A DNA stretch of 42,404 nucleotides, taken from contig JALHFZ010000006.1 in assembly GCA_022837505.1 (NCBI GenBank), positions 1 through 42,404 of the forward strand. The letters are read 5' to 3'. This stretch comes from Synergistaceae bacterium. Its GTDB lineage: Bacteria > Synergistota > Synergistia > Synergistales > Aminobacteriaceae. The first letter of the stretch is position 1. Each line of letters opens with the position of its first letter. Below, one piece after another: positions 24,640 through 32,623 of the stretch. Below the pieces are notes generated by a model that saw nothing but the letters and a program-made list of their open reading frames with translations, was not told the origin of the DNA and made no database searches. The position numbers and the translations under genes were made by a program.

Positions 24640-25624
24640 AGACGCAGGGGTGGACATAATCGAAGCAGACCGGTGGGTTGAGACGATACGAGGGATCGTC
24701 CGCTCCATGCCCCCCTCGCCGAACGTGGTGGGAGGGATCGGCGGCTTCAGCGGCCTCTACCGTCTTCCCGGCGGGCTCGTCCTCGCCGGATGCTGCGACG
24801 GAGTGGGGACAAAGGTCGAGGTGGCGAAGGCCGCTGGAAACTTCGCCTTTCTGGGACAGGATCTCGTGGCCATGAATGTGAACGACCTCGTCACCTGCGG
24901 CGCCCGGCCCCTCTTTTTTCTCGACTATATCGCCTGCGGAAAGCTCGACAGGGGTGTTCTCACCCCCATAGTGCAGAGCATCGCTGCTGCCTGCGCGGAA
25001 AGCGGATGCGCCCTTCTCGGAGGGGAGACGGCGGAGATGCCCGGCACCTACGGACCGGATGGACTCGACCTCGCAGGCTTCGCCGTGGGGCTTGCGGAAG
25101 AAGGAAAAATCCTTGACGGCTCGGCCGTGCAGAAAGGGGACGCCGTGGTAGGCATACCGAGCTCAGGGGTGCACAGCAACGGCTTCTCCCTCGTCCGCCG
25201 GGCGCTCCTCGCCTCCGATTATGCCCCCCTCAAATTGGATGACCGTCCTCCCCTTCTCGGCGGACAGACCCTCGGGGACTGCCTGCTCACCCCCACGAAA
25301 CTCTACGTCTCCCTGGCTCTGAAGGCCCACTCCACGGGAATGGTCCATGCCATGGCCCACATCACCGGAGGAGGGCTCTACGACAACATCGTCCGGGTGA
25401 TCCCCGAAGGGCTCTCCCTTTCCCTGAAGTACGACTCCTGGCCCCGGCCGGGCATCTTCTCCCTTCTGGCGGAAAGGGGCGTAGAGGAAGACGAGATGCG
25501 CGCCGTCTTCAATCTCGGCATAGGCTTCGTCTTTCTCCTGGCTCAAAAAGACCTTCCCGCCTTTCACTCCCTTCTTGAAAAAGAAGGGGAAAAGGGGTAC
25601 GTTATCGGCACGGTGACGGCATGA
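24623..25624 (+). CDS. purM: AIR synthetase
   Basis: A 333-residue ATP-dependent phosphoribosylaminoimidazole synthetase. LAGCCDGVGTKVEVA near residue 54, GQDLVAMNVNDLVTCGARPLFFLDY near 78, LGGETAEMPGTY near 131 and AHITGGGLYDNIVRV near 246 are all classical PurM motifs. Length is normal. It is translationally coupled to purF (17-base overlap) and to purN (ATGA overlap). Confidence 0.97.
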   Translation: MSLSYKDAGVDIIEADRWVETIRGIVRSMPPSPNVVGGIGGFSGLYRLPGGLVLAGCCDGVGTKVEVAKAAGNFAFLGQDLVAMNVNDLVTCGARPLFFLDYIACGKLDRGVLTPIVQSIAAACAESGCALLGGETAEMPGTYGPDGLDLAGFAVGLAEEGKILDGSAVQKGDAVVGIPSSGVHSNGFSLVRRALLASDYAPLKLDDRPPLLGGQTLGDCLLTPTKLYVSLALKAHSTGMVHAMAHITGGGLYDNIVRVIPEGLSLSLKYDSWPRPGIFSLLAERGVEEDEMRAVFNLGIGFVFLLAQKDLPAFHSLLEKEGEKGYVIGTVTA

Positions 25625-26202
25625 CCTCCTTCGCCATCCTTCTCTCCGGAAGGGGAAGCAACATGGAGGCCCTGGCGGAGGCCGTTCAATCGAAGAAACT
25701 CTCCGGACGGATAGCCTTCGTGGCCTCGGACAACCCCGAAGCGGCGGGACTCAGGAGGGCGGCTGAACTTGGCCTTAGAACGGCAGTCCTCCCCTACGCC
25801 GAAGGAAAGAAAAGGGGTGAGGAAGAACTCAGGGAACTCTGCCGTCTCCATGGAGCGGAGTGGATCATCCTCGCCGGTTTTCTCTCCATTCTCTCTCCGG
25901 AGTTCGTCCGGTCCTTCCGAAGCCGTATCGTGAACATTCACCCCTCCCTTCTTCCCTCCTTTCCGGGAAAGCACGGAATCGAGGACGCCTGGCGCAGGGG
26001 TGTGAAGATCACCGGGGTGACGGTCCACCTCGTGGATGAAGGGGTGGATACCGGCCCAATCCTCGCCCAGCAGGCGGTGGAAATTCTCCCCGGCGAAACC
26101 CTCGAAAGCCTTGAGGAGCGGATTCACCGGGCGGAGCATTCCCTCTACGGAAAAACCCTCTCCCTTCTCTTCGCAGGGAAAGGACTTACTGAAAGGTGTT
26201 GA
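25621..26202 (+). CDS. purN: GAR transformylase
   Basis: A 193-residue folate-dependent transformylase acting on GAR. LLSGRGSNMEAL near residue 7 binds phosphate; NIHPSLLPSFPG near 109 supplies the catalytic Asn and His, and HLVDEGVDTGPIL near 138 the catalytic Asp. It uses 10-formyl-THF, unlike formate-using PurT. Length is normal. It overlaps purM by ATGA and is followed after 5 bases by purH. Confidence 0.96.
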   Translation: MTSFAILLSGRGSNMEALAEAVQSKKLSGRIAFVASDNPEAAGLRRAAELGLRTAVLPYAEGKKRGEEELRELCRLHGAEWIILAGFLSILSPEFVRSFRSRIVNIHPSLLPSFPGKHGIEDAWRRGVKITGVTVHLVDEGVDTGPILAQQAVEILPGETLESLEERIHRAEHSLYGKTLSLLFAGKGLTERC

Positions 26203-26207
26203 AGTAC

Positions 26208-27737
26208 ATGAGAACAAAACGGGCACTTCTCTCCCTATACGACAAGTCGGGCGCAGCGGACTTCGCCCGGAGTCTTTCCGGGCTCGGCTGGGAAATCTGC
26301 TCCAGCTCCGGAACGGCGGCCTATCTTCGCAAAGAGGGGCTTGTGGTCACCGAGGTCAGCGACATCACCGGCTACCCCGCAATCCTCGGGGGAAGGGTCA
26401 AGACCCTTCACCCCCTGATCTTCGGGGGGATCCTCGCCCGGAGAGACACCCCCGGGGATATGGAGGAGATGGAGAAGCACGGAATCCCCCTCTTCGACAT
26501 GGTCGTCTGCAACCTCTACCCCTTCGAGGAGACGGCCCGCCGCTCCCCCTCCCTCGACGAGCTCCTCGAGAACATCGATATCGGAGGGGTCTCCCTTCTC
26601 CGGGCCGCGGCCAAGAATTTCAGACAGGTGATCGTTCTGACCGATCCGAAGGACTATGCCGCCGTGGCAGAGGAGCTCTCGGCGGAGGGGGACGTCACCC
26701 TTCCCACCCGGGAACGCCTTGCCCTCTCCGCCTTCCGCACCACCGCCTTCTATGACGGCACCATCCTCGCGGGGCTGACGGAGGCTACCGGATCGGGTGA
26801 ACCTCTCCTTCCCGACCGTCTCCCCCTGGTCGCTGCAAAGGCCCAGGACCTTCGCTACGGTGAAAACCCCCACCAGGAGGCGGCTCTCTACCTCCCCCCC
26901 CTCGCCGACCTCCCCTGGGAACAGCTCGCCGGTAAGCCCCTCTCCTACAACAACATCCTCGACGTGAACGCCGCCATGCGGGGGTGCGCCCTGATGCAGA
27001 ACTGCTGCGGCGCTCTGGTGATCAAGCATACGAACCCCTGCGGGATGGCCCGGGGGGAGACCCCCCGGGAGGCCTACGAGCGGGCCTTCGCCTGCGACCC
27101 CCTCTCCGCCTTCGGAGGCGTGGTGGGGCTCTCCCGCCCCGTGGACCTTGAGACGGTCCTCGCCATCGCAGACCGCTTCACCGAGGTCCTCCTTGCACCG
27201 GAGTACGACGAAAAAGCCCTCGCCCTCCTCGAGGAGAAAAAGCCCTCCCTCCGAGTCCTCCGGTGGAAGGGCGGACGGGTCTACCCCATGACCTACACTG
27301 GCACCTGGAGCGGCCTGCTCGTTCAGGAAGATTCACTGCCTCCCCTGCCAAACCTCTCGTCGGGCGAGTGGATCGGCACGCCGAGGGAGGACCTGTGGGA
27401 GGATATTCTCTTCGCCTGGAAAGTCGCCGCCCTCTCGAAGAGCAACGCCATCGCCGTGGTGAAAGACGGAGCGGCCGTGGGGATCGGCCGGGGGTTCTGC
27501 AGCCGTCTCCATGCCGTGGATTTCGCCGTCCGCCAGGCGGGGGAAAAGTGCCGGGGGGCGGTTCTCGCCTCCGACGCCTTCTTCCCCTTCTCCGACGGAG
27601 TTCAGGCCGCTGCCGACGCGGGGGTTGCAGCCATCATCCAGCCCGGCGGTTCGGTGAAGGACGAGGAGGTCTTCGCCGCCGCCCGGGAACTCGGGATCTC
27701 CATGTTCATCTCCGGCCACAGGACCTTCCGTCACTGA
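26208..27737 (+). CDS. purH: AICAR transformylase/IMP cyclohydrolase
   Basis: A 509-residue bifunctional enzyme for the last two steps to IMP. The N-terminal cyclohydrolase domain has RALLSLYDKSG, GGRVKTLHPLIFGGIL near 62 and CNLYPFEET near 98; the transformylase domain has LRYGENPHQEAALY near 209, IKHTNPCG near 264 and SNAIAVVKDGAAVGIG near 410. ATG 26208 gives the usual N-terminus; a GTG at 26196 is in frame but less likely. It is coupled to purD through a TGATG overlap. Confidence 0.96.
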   Translation: MRTKRALLSLYDKSGAADFARSLSGLGWEICSSSGTAAYLRKEGLVVTEVSDITGYPAILGGRVKTLHPLIFGGILARRDTPGDMEEMEKHGIPLFDMVVCNLYPFEETARRSPSLDELLENIDIGGVSLLRAAAKNFRQVIVLTDPKDYAAVAEELSAEGDVTLPTRERLALSAFRTTAFYDGTILAGLTEATGSGEPLLPDRLPLVAAKAQDLRYGENPHQEAALYLPPLADLPWEQLAGKPLSYNNILDVNAAMRGCALMQNCCGALVIKHTNPCGMARGETPREAYERAFACDPLSAFGGVVGLSRPVDLETVLAIADRFTEVLLAPEYDEKALALLEEKKPSLRVLRWKGGRVYPMTYTGTWSGLLVQEDSLPPLPNLSSGEWIGTPREDLWEDILFAWKVAALSKSNAIAVVKDGAAVGIGRGFCSRLHAVDFAVRQAGEKCRGAVLASDAFFPFSDGVQAAADAGVAAIIQPGGSVKDEEVFAAARELGISMFISGHRTFRH

Positions 27738-29059
27738 TGACGGATACCTCCATGGCTGAAAAAAGAAATTTTCTCGTACTGGGATCAGGGGCGAGGGAGC
27801 ACGCCCTCGTCCGGTCCCTTTCCCTGTCGGCTTTTGCGGACACCCTTTATTGCGCGCCGGGGAACCCCGGAATAGGTGGGCAGGCCCGTCTTCTCCCCCT
27901 TCCCGCCATGACGGCGGAATATGTACTTCCCCTTGTGAGGAAACACTCCATCCACATGGCGGTGATCGGCCCTGAGGCACCCCTAGCGGCAGGTCTGGCG
28001 GACGATCTCCGGAAGGAAGGGGTGGCCGTCTTCGGCCCCGGGAAAGCCGGGGCGGCCCTCGAGGGGAGCAAGGCCTTCGCGAAAAAATTCATGGAGCGCC
28101 AGGGGATTCCGACGGCTCTCTGGGACCTCTGCACCACCATGGAAGAGGCCGAAGAGGCCTTAGAAAAACGCACCCCCCCCTACGTGGTGAAGGCCGACGG
28201 GCTCGCCGCGGGGAAGGGAGTCTTCGTTACATCCTCCCTTGAAGAGGCGAAGGAGGCGGCGGAAAATCTCCTCGTCCGTGATCTTCTCGGAGAGGCGGGG
28301 CGGAGGATACTCGTGGAGGATGGCCTCGAAGGGGAGGAACTCACGATCCTTGCACTGACGGACGGAAAAACCTATCGTCTTCTCCCGCCGAGCCAGGATC
28401 ACAAGCGGGTTTTCGACGGAGACCGGGGGCCGAATACGGGCGGGATGGGGGCATACTCCCCCGTCCCCCTCGCCGACCCGGCCCTTATGGAAAAAATCCG
28501 CAAAACCATTCTCGAACCTACCTTCGAAGGTCTCAGAAGGGAGAACATCCCCTACTGCGGGGTGCTCTACGCCGGCCTCATGGTGGACGAAGGGGGAACG
28601 CCCCGGGTGATCGAATACAACGTCCGCTTCGGGGATCCGGAGGCCCAGGTGGTTCTCCCCCTTCTTGAAGGGGACCTCGGGGAGATCCTCCTTGCCTGCG
28701 CCGGAGGGCGCCTTGAAGAGATCGAATGGAAGGAGACATCCCGGTGGGCTGCCGATGTGGTCCTGGCCTCGGGAGGGTACCCCGGCCCCTTTGAAAAGGG
28801 GAAGATCGTCTCGGGGCTCGAAGAAGCGGAAAGGGGGGAAAACTTTCTGCTCTTTCACGGAGGAACGGCCCTCTCACCGGAGGGGAAAATCTGCACCGCC
28901 GGCGGACGGGTCTTCAGCGCCGTGGGAGTCGGCGGCACCCTTGAGGAAGCCTTGGAGAGGGCGTATGCAGGAGTCTCCCTCATCTCCTTCGATTCCATGC
29001 ACTACCGCAGGGATATCGGACAAAAAGCCCTGATTCGCCAGAGGAGGAAACCATCATGA
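27737..29059 (+). CDS. purD: GAR synthetase
   Basis: A 440-residue ATP-grasp ligase joining phosphoribosylamine and glycine. The N-terminal domain has VLGSGAREHALV near residue 13; VVKADGLAAGKGVFV near 147 is the ATP-grasp motif; DHKRVFDGDRGPNTGGMGAYSP near 221 and EYNVRFGDPEAQVVLPLL near 293 are family signatures. ATG 27737 overlaps the purH stop; ATG 27752 is an alternative with a similarly weak ribosome-binding site and closer to the usual length. It overlaps purE by ATGA. Confidence 0.95.
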   Translation: MTDTSMAEKRNFLVLGSGAREHALVRSLSLSAFADTLYCAPGNPGIGGQARLLPLPAMTAEYVLPLVRKHSIHMAVIGPEAPLAAGLADDLRKEGVAVFGPGKAGAALEGSKAFAKKFMERQGIPTALWDLCTTMEEAEEALEKRTPPYVVKADGLAAGKGVFVTSSLEEAKEAAENLLVRDLLGEAGRRILVEDGLEGEELTILALTDGKTYRLLPPSQDHKRVFDGDRGPNTGGMGAYSPVPLADPALMEKIRKTILEPTFEGLRRENIPYCGVLYAGLMVDEGGTPRVIEYNVRFGDPEAQVVLPLLEGDLGEILLACAGGRLEEIEWKETSRWAADVVLASGGYPGPFEKGKIVSGLEEAERGENFLLFHGGTALSPEGKICTAGGRVFSAVGVGGTLEEALERAYAGVSLISFDSMHYRRDIGQKALIRQRRKPS

Positions 29060-29583
29060 CAGAGAGTCACGCCCCTGAAGTGGGAATGCTGCTCGGTTCG
29101 AAATCCGACCTCCCCCTCGCCAGGAAGGCGGAAGATATCTTCGCCTTCTTCGGCGTATCCTGGGAGATCACCATCGCCTCAGCTCACCGGACCCCTGAGG
29201 ACGCCTCCCGGTACGCCGGAAACGCTGCAGGGCGGGGGATTCGCGTCCTCATCGCCGCTGCGGGCCTTTCTGCGGCCCTCCCGGGCGTGGTTGCCGCTCA
29301 CACGTCCCTTCCGGTGATAGGGGTCCCCGTCAATGCAGGCTCTCTGGGCGGCATTGACGCCCTGCTCTCCGTGGCCCAGATGCCCCCGGGAGTACCCGTG
29401 GCTTCCATGGGGGTGGACGGTATAAAAAATGCCGCCCTCTTCGCCGTTCGAATCCTTGCCCTCACCCGCCCCGAACTGGCGGAAAAGCTCTCCGCCTGGT
29501 CGAAAAAGGAGGGGGAAGGGGTCCGGGCCTCCCGGCAGGAACTGGAAGGACTGCCGACGCCGCCGGACGGGGCCTTTCAGTAG
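29056..29583 (+). CDS. purE: N5-CAIR mutase-type PurE
   Basis: A 175-residue phosphoribosylaminoimidazole carboxylase subunit. GSKSD at residues 14-18, ASAHRTPE near 41, VPVNAGSLGGIDALLSVAQMPPG near 90 and DGIKNAAL near 121 are of the class I PurE type, which normally needs N5-CAIR made by PurK. No purK is present in this operon. In the loop at residues 70-77 the family His of AHLPG is Ala (GLSAALPG). It is the last long ORF of the operon, unlike Bacillus where purE comes first. Whether it uses N5-CAIR or CO2 directly is open. Confidence 0.93.
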   Translation: MTESHAPEVGMLLGSKSDLPLARKAEDIFAFFGVSWEITIASAHRTPEDASRYAGNAAGRGIRVLIAAAGLSAALPGVVAAHTSLPVIGVPVNAGSLGGIDALLSVAQMPPGVPVASMGVDGIKNAALFAVRILALTRPELAEKLSAWSKKEGEGVRASRQELEGLPTPPDGAFQ

Positions 29584-29599
29584 GACCGGAGGAGAGGAG

Positions 29600-29647
29600 A
29601 TGACAGTAAGCTCCGAAACCATCCTAAAAGAAAACCACAGTTTTTGA
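29600..29647 (+). CDS. candidate 15-residue peptide
   Basis: A tiny ORF, MTVSSETILKENHSF, starting 17 bases after the purE stop. GGAGG at 29588-29592 lies 7 bases before the ATG, an excellent ribosome-binding site, and the pur terminator begins 24 bases after its stop. I recognise no family. It may be a real short peptide, or the leftover start of a lost downstream gene that once followed purE. The evidence is only the site quality and position, so the call is tentative. Confidence 0.3.
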   Translation: MTVSSETILKENHSF

Positions 29648-29670
29648 AGGAAATAAAGAAGAGTTGAAAG

Positions 29671-29710
29671 AAAGAGTCCCCCTGCCAAACAAACTGCAGG
29701 GGGACTCTTT
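29671..29710. terminator. pur operon/argG bidirectional terminator
   Basis: A perfect 15-bp stem, AAAGAGTCCCCCTGC (29671-29685) with its complement (29696-29710), around a 10-base loop. Runs of A before and T after let it work for both the pur operon and argG, which converge here. Confidence 0.88.
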
Positions 29711-29824
29711 GTGACTTCAGAAATTTTAAGGAAGCAGGAAATGAAAGGAAATACCACCCGTGGAGACTTCGCTCGAAAGGGCGCGGAGGAACGGTTTTCC
29801 ATCCTTTTTGTTCCGAAAAGACTT

Positions 29825-31051
29825 TTACTGGGCCGGAATATCGATGGCCTCCTTCGATTCGTGAACCTGGCGCCAGGTCTTGATGGGCAGTCCCCAGATC
29901 TTGATGAACCCCACGGCCGCCTCATGGTCGAAGGCATCCCCTTCAGAATAGGTGGCGAGGGTCTGGCTGTAGATCGAATGGGAGGATTTCATCCCCCGAA
30001 CGACGGCCTGCCCCTTGAAGAACCGGACCTTGACGGTGCCGTTCACGTACTCCTGGGTGGTATCGATGAAGGAATTGATGGCGTCCAGCAGAGGAGAGAA
30101 CCAGTACCCTTCGTAGGCAAGGCGGCCGAACTGAATTTCGAGCTCCTTTTTCGTGCTCAGGACCTGCTTGTCAAGGGTGAGCGTCTCGAGAGCCCGGTGG
30201 GCGTTGATCAGGGTGATGGCCCCGGGGCATTCATAGACCTCCCGGCTCTTGAACCCCACAAGCCGGTCTTCGAGCATGTCGATCCTCCCCACTCCGTGCC
30301 GGCCGGCCTGAACGTTCAAAGACTCGATAAGCTCCGGGCCGTCCATCTTCACTCCGTCCAGGGCCGTGGGGATGCCTCTGGTGAAGGTTATCTCCACGTA
30401 TTCAGGCTCGTCGGGGGCGTCCCAGGGCTCAACGGTGAGGGTGTAGGCGTCGGAGGGGGGTTCGTTCCAGGGGTCCTCGAGGATGCCGCACTCGATGGAC
30501 CGCCCCCAGATATTGTCGTCAATGCTGTAGGGAGACGCTGCGGTGGCATGGACGGGAATTCCCCGGGCCCGGGCGTACTCCATCTCCGCCTCCCGGGTGA
30601 AGTGCCAGTCCCGCACCGGAGCGAGAACCTTGAGGTCCGGGTTGAGGGCATTGGTGCAGACCTCGATGCGCACCTGGTCCTGCCCCTTTCCGGTGCATCC
30701 GTGGGCAACGGCCTGAGCGCCTTCCTTTTTCGCGATCTCCGCCATCACCTCGGCGATAAGAGGGCGGGACAGGGCCGAATTAAGGGGGTAGGTGCTCTGG
30801 TACATGCCGTTCGCCTTGAGGGCGGGCCACACGAACTTTTCCACAAATTCCTTCTTCAGGTCGAGAACATAGGCCTTGGAGGCACCGCTCCGCAGGGCCT
30901 TGTTCTTCGCCGCCTCCAGGTCAACCGCCTGCTGCCCCACATCGGCTGTCATGGTAATCACATCGTACCCCTGCTCGGTAAGCCACATGACCGCTACGGA
31001 CGTATCGAGGCCGCCGCTGTACGCAAGAACTGCCTTTCCCTTTTTCTCCAT
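29825..31051 (-). CDS. argG: Argininosuccinate synthase
   Basis: A 408-residue enzyme that joins citrulline and aspartate with ATP in arginine biosynthesis. The PP-loop AYSGGLDTSV is at residues 10-19; AHGCTGKGQDQVRIE near 116, YSIDDNIWGRSIECG near 174, GVGRIDMLEDRLVGFKSREVYECPG near 253 and GIKSRE-type contexts are typical. Length is normal. GGAGGG lies 7 bases before the ATG. It stands alone with its own strong promoter and structured leader; argH is not beside it. Its 3' end shares a terminator with the pur operon. Confidence 0.96.
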   Translation of the reverse strand: MEKKGKAVLAYSGGLDTSVAVMWLTEQGYDVITMTADVGQQAVDLEAAKNKALRSGASKAYVLDLKKEFVEKFVWPALKANGMYQSTYPLNSALSRPLIAEVMAEIAKKEGAQAVAHGCTGKGQDQVRIEVCTNALNPDLKVLAPVRDWHFTREAEMEYARARGIPVHATAASPYSIDDNIWGRSIECGILEDPWNEPPSDAYTLTVEPWDAPDEPEYVEITFTRGIPTALDGVKMDGPELIESLNVQAGRHGVGRIDMLEDRLVGFKSREVYECPGAITLINAHRALETLTLDKQVLSTKKELEIQFGRLAYEGYWFSPLLDAINSFIDTTQEYVNGTVKVRFFKGQAVVRGMKSSHSIYSQTLATYSEGDAFDHEAAVGFIKIWGLPIKTWRQVHESKEAIDIPAQ

Positions 31052-31085
31052 TATTCAACCCTCCATAGATTCTGCCCTGAAAATG

Positions 31086-31112
31086 AAAAGCCCGCCCGGA
31101 AAAAAGCGAGCT
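31086..31112 (-). terminator. leader hairpin before argG, possible attenuator
   Basis: On the minus strand AGCTCGC (31106-31112) pairs with GCGGGCT (31089-31095), one G-T pair included, across a 10-base loop; TTTTCATTTT follows. It lies in the argG leader, so it could end transcription before the gene. Confidence 0.45.
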
Positions 31113-31128
31113 TCTGTCCGAAGAGATC

Positions 31129-31155
31129 CTCCGCCCCCCCTTTACAGGGACGGAG
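31129..31155 (-). promoter_or_regulatory. first hairpin of the argG leader
   Basis: CTCCG-T-CCC (31147-31155) can pair with GGG-rich sequence ending CGGAG (31129-31133). A TGTCCG/CGGACA pair (31166-31171 with 31115-31120) could close it. It precedes the terminator-like hairpin. No T-box motif or leader peptide is visible. Confidence 0.4.
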
Positions 31156-31173
31156 AAAGACGTAACGGACAAA

Positions 31174-31201
31174 ATTATAGAGGAGAATGAACATTTGTCA
31201 A
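31174..31201 (-). promoter_or_regulatory. argG promoter
   Basis: Perfect TTGACA (31196-31201), a 16-base spacer and perfect TATAAT (31174-31179) on the minus strand. It gives a leader of about 115 bases before argG. Confidence 0.82.
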
Positions 31202-31216
31202 GTATTTCCTTATATT

Positions 31217-32002
31217 TTACTTGAAGTTTATTTCAGCGGCTCCGTTCGTCTCAAGGGCCCCCAGGGAGGGGAAGTGGGTCATGTCCATATGAACGGGAGT
31301 GACGGATACGTACCCCTTCGCCACCGCCCAGACGTCGCTCCCCTCCACGAGATCATCCTCGGCCTTTCCGGAGATCCAGAAATAGGATCTCCCCGAGGGG
31401 TCCTTCATCCTTGTCACCTTCCCCTCGTACACCCTTGTACCCTTCCGGGTGACCCTGATCCCCTGGAGTTCGCCGAGGGGAAGGTTGGGTACGTTCACGT
31501 TGAGAAGCACTCCCCGAGAGAGGGGGTAGTCCTCAAGGAAGGAGAGAAGGGAGGCCGTCACCGCAGCGGCGGTTTCGTAATGGTGTTCGGGATCGCTTTC
31601 GCTGCAGTTAAGGGAGACGGCCATGGAGCTGCTTCCCAGGATGATCCCCTCCATGGCGGCGGAGACGGTCCCAGAATAGGTGAGGTCGTCTCCCAGGTTC
31701 GGCCCCCGGTTGATCCCCGAGACAACCATATCGGGGTTCGGGAGAACCTCTTCATGGGCCAGGAGGACACAGTCAGAGGGTGTTCCGTCGCAGGCGAAGG
31801 CGGAGCTCTCCTCGGGGTATGCTCCGGAGATGACCGGCCAGAGGCGGAGGGGGCGGGTCAGGGTGATGGCATGCCCCACGCTGCTCCGCTCCCGATCCGG
31901 GGCGACGACGCTGATTTCGTGGCCGGCTTTTCCGAGGGCTTTCGCCAGGGTGACCAGTCCGGGAGCGAAGACGCCGTCGTCGTTCGTCAGAAGAAGTCTC
32001 AT
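31217..32002 (-). CDS. surE: 5'-nucleotidase SurE
   Basis: A 261-residue metal-dependent nucleoside monophosphatase of the SurE family. The N-terminal LLTNDDGVFAPGL contains the metal-binding DD; APDRERSSVGHAIT near residue 37 and VSGINRGPNLGDDLTYSGTVSAAMEG near 93 are the other signatures. ATG 32002 begins the conserved core; the upstream extension is a shadow frame and the ribosome-binding site is weak. It starts 7 bases after the M50 gene on the same strand, so it is probably the last gene of the minus string from 39049. Confidence 0.94.
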   Translation of the reverse strand: MRLLLTNDDGVFAPGLVTLAKALGKAGHEISVVAPDRERSSVGHAITLTRPLRLWPVISGAYPEESSAFACDGTPSDCVLLAHEEVLPNPDMVVSGINRGPNLGDDLTYSGTVSAAMEGIILGSSSMAVSLNCSESDPEHHYETAAAVTASLLSFLEDYPLSRGVLLNVNVPNLPLGELQGIRVTRKGTRVYEGKVTRMKDPSGRSYFWISGKAEDDLVEGSDVWAVAKGYVSVTPVHMDMTHFPSLGALETNGAAEINFK

Positions 32003-32009
32003 GGGCGGC

Positions 32010-32618
32010 CTACATGAGGATGAGACGGAAGAAGAACATGACCACGGGGCCCATGATGGCCTGGACGACCCCAAGAGCCACGAGGGCCATGAGGACAAAA
32101 AATCCGTACCGTTCGAGCCAGTAGTAGTACCTGAGCATTGACTGGGGAAGAAGGGGGTAGATCAGCTTCGACCCGTCCAGGGGGGGGATGGGGATGAGGT
32201 TGAAGACGGCGAGCCCCAGGTTGATGACGATCATGAGGATGACGAACTGCCGCAGGGCCGGCACCGAAAGAAAGGGGACAGGGAAGAGGCGGGCCAGGGT
32301 CCCGAAGAGAAAGGCGGTCAGAAAGTTCCCCGAGACGCCCGCTATGGAGACGAGGACCATGTCCCTCCTGGGGTGCTTGAAGTACCGGGGGTCGATGGGT
32401 ACGGGCTTCGCCCAGCCGAACCGGAAGATCAGCAGCATGAGGGCGCCGACGGGGTCAAGATGGGCCAGGGGGTTCAGGGTCAGCCGGCCAGCCCGCTCCG
32501 CCGTGGGGTCTCCGAGGCGGTAGGCCATGTATCCGTGGCAGAACTCGTGAAAGGTGATGGCCCAGAGGACCGCGGGAACGCTCAGGAGCAGGTCCGCAAG
32601 GGCAGGCATTCGAAACAT
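32010..32618 (-). CDS. M50 site-2 protease family protein
   Basis: A 202-residue integral membrane zinc metalloprotease-like protein. The metal motif is HEFCH near residue 23 (HExxH), and the second motif NLIPIPPLDGSKL near 145 supplies the Asp ligand. Four or five hydrophobic helices are evident. It matches the small YwhC/Rv-type subfamily that lacks a PDZ domain, whose substrates are unknown. ATG 32618 has GGAGAG 8 bases upstream; the frame continues upstream as a shadow of the next gene. It starts 5 bases after the nucleotidyltransferase fusion. Confidence 0.88.
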   Translation of the reverse strand: MFRMPALADLLLSVPAVLWAITFHEFCHGYMAYRLGDPTAERAGRLTLNPLAHLDPVGALMLLIFRFGWAKPVPIDPRYFKHPRRDMVLVSIAGVSGNFLTAFLFGTLARLFPVPFLSVPALRQFVILMIVINLGLAVFNLIPIPPLDGSKLIYPLLPQSMLRYYYWLERYGFFVLMALVALGVVQAIMGPVVMFFFRLILM

Positions 32619-32623
32619 GGAGC

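Larger units (their letters stand above)
29584..29824. other. pur-argG convergent spacer
   Basis: The 241-base gap between the convergent purE and argG stops. It holds a 15-codon candidate ORF and a strong hairpin terminator (29671-29710), followed by about 115 bases of AT-richer sequence in which I found only a weak GGAAC/GTTCC pairing and no gene. Confidence 0.5.

Noticed and set aside
29711..31165. 484-residue plus-strand open frame opposite argG
   Set aside because: Mirror of argG codons; no ribosome-binding site or domain.
31052..31167. T-box or ArgR box before argG
   Set aside because: No T-box core and no convincing palindromic ARG box; only generic hairpins are supported.
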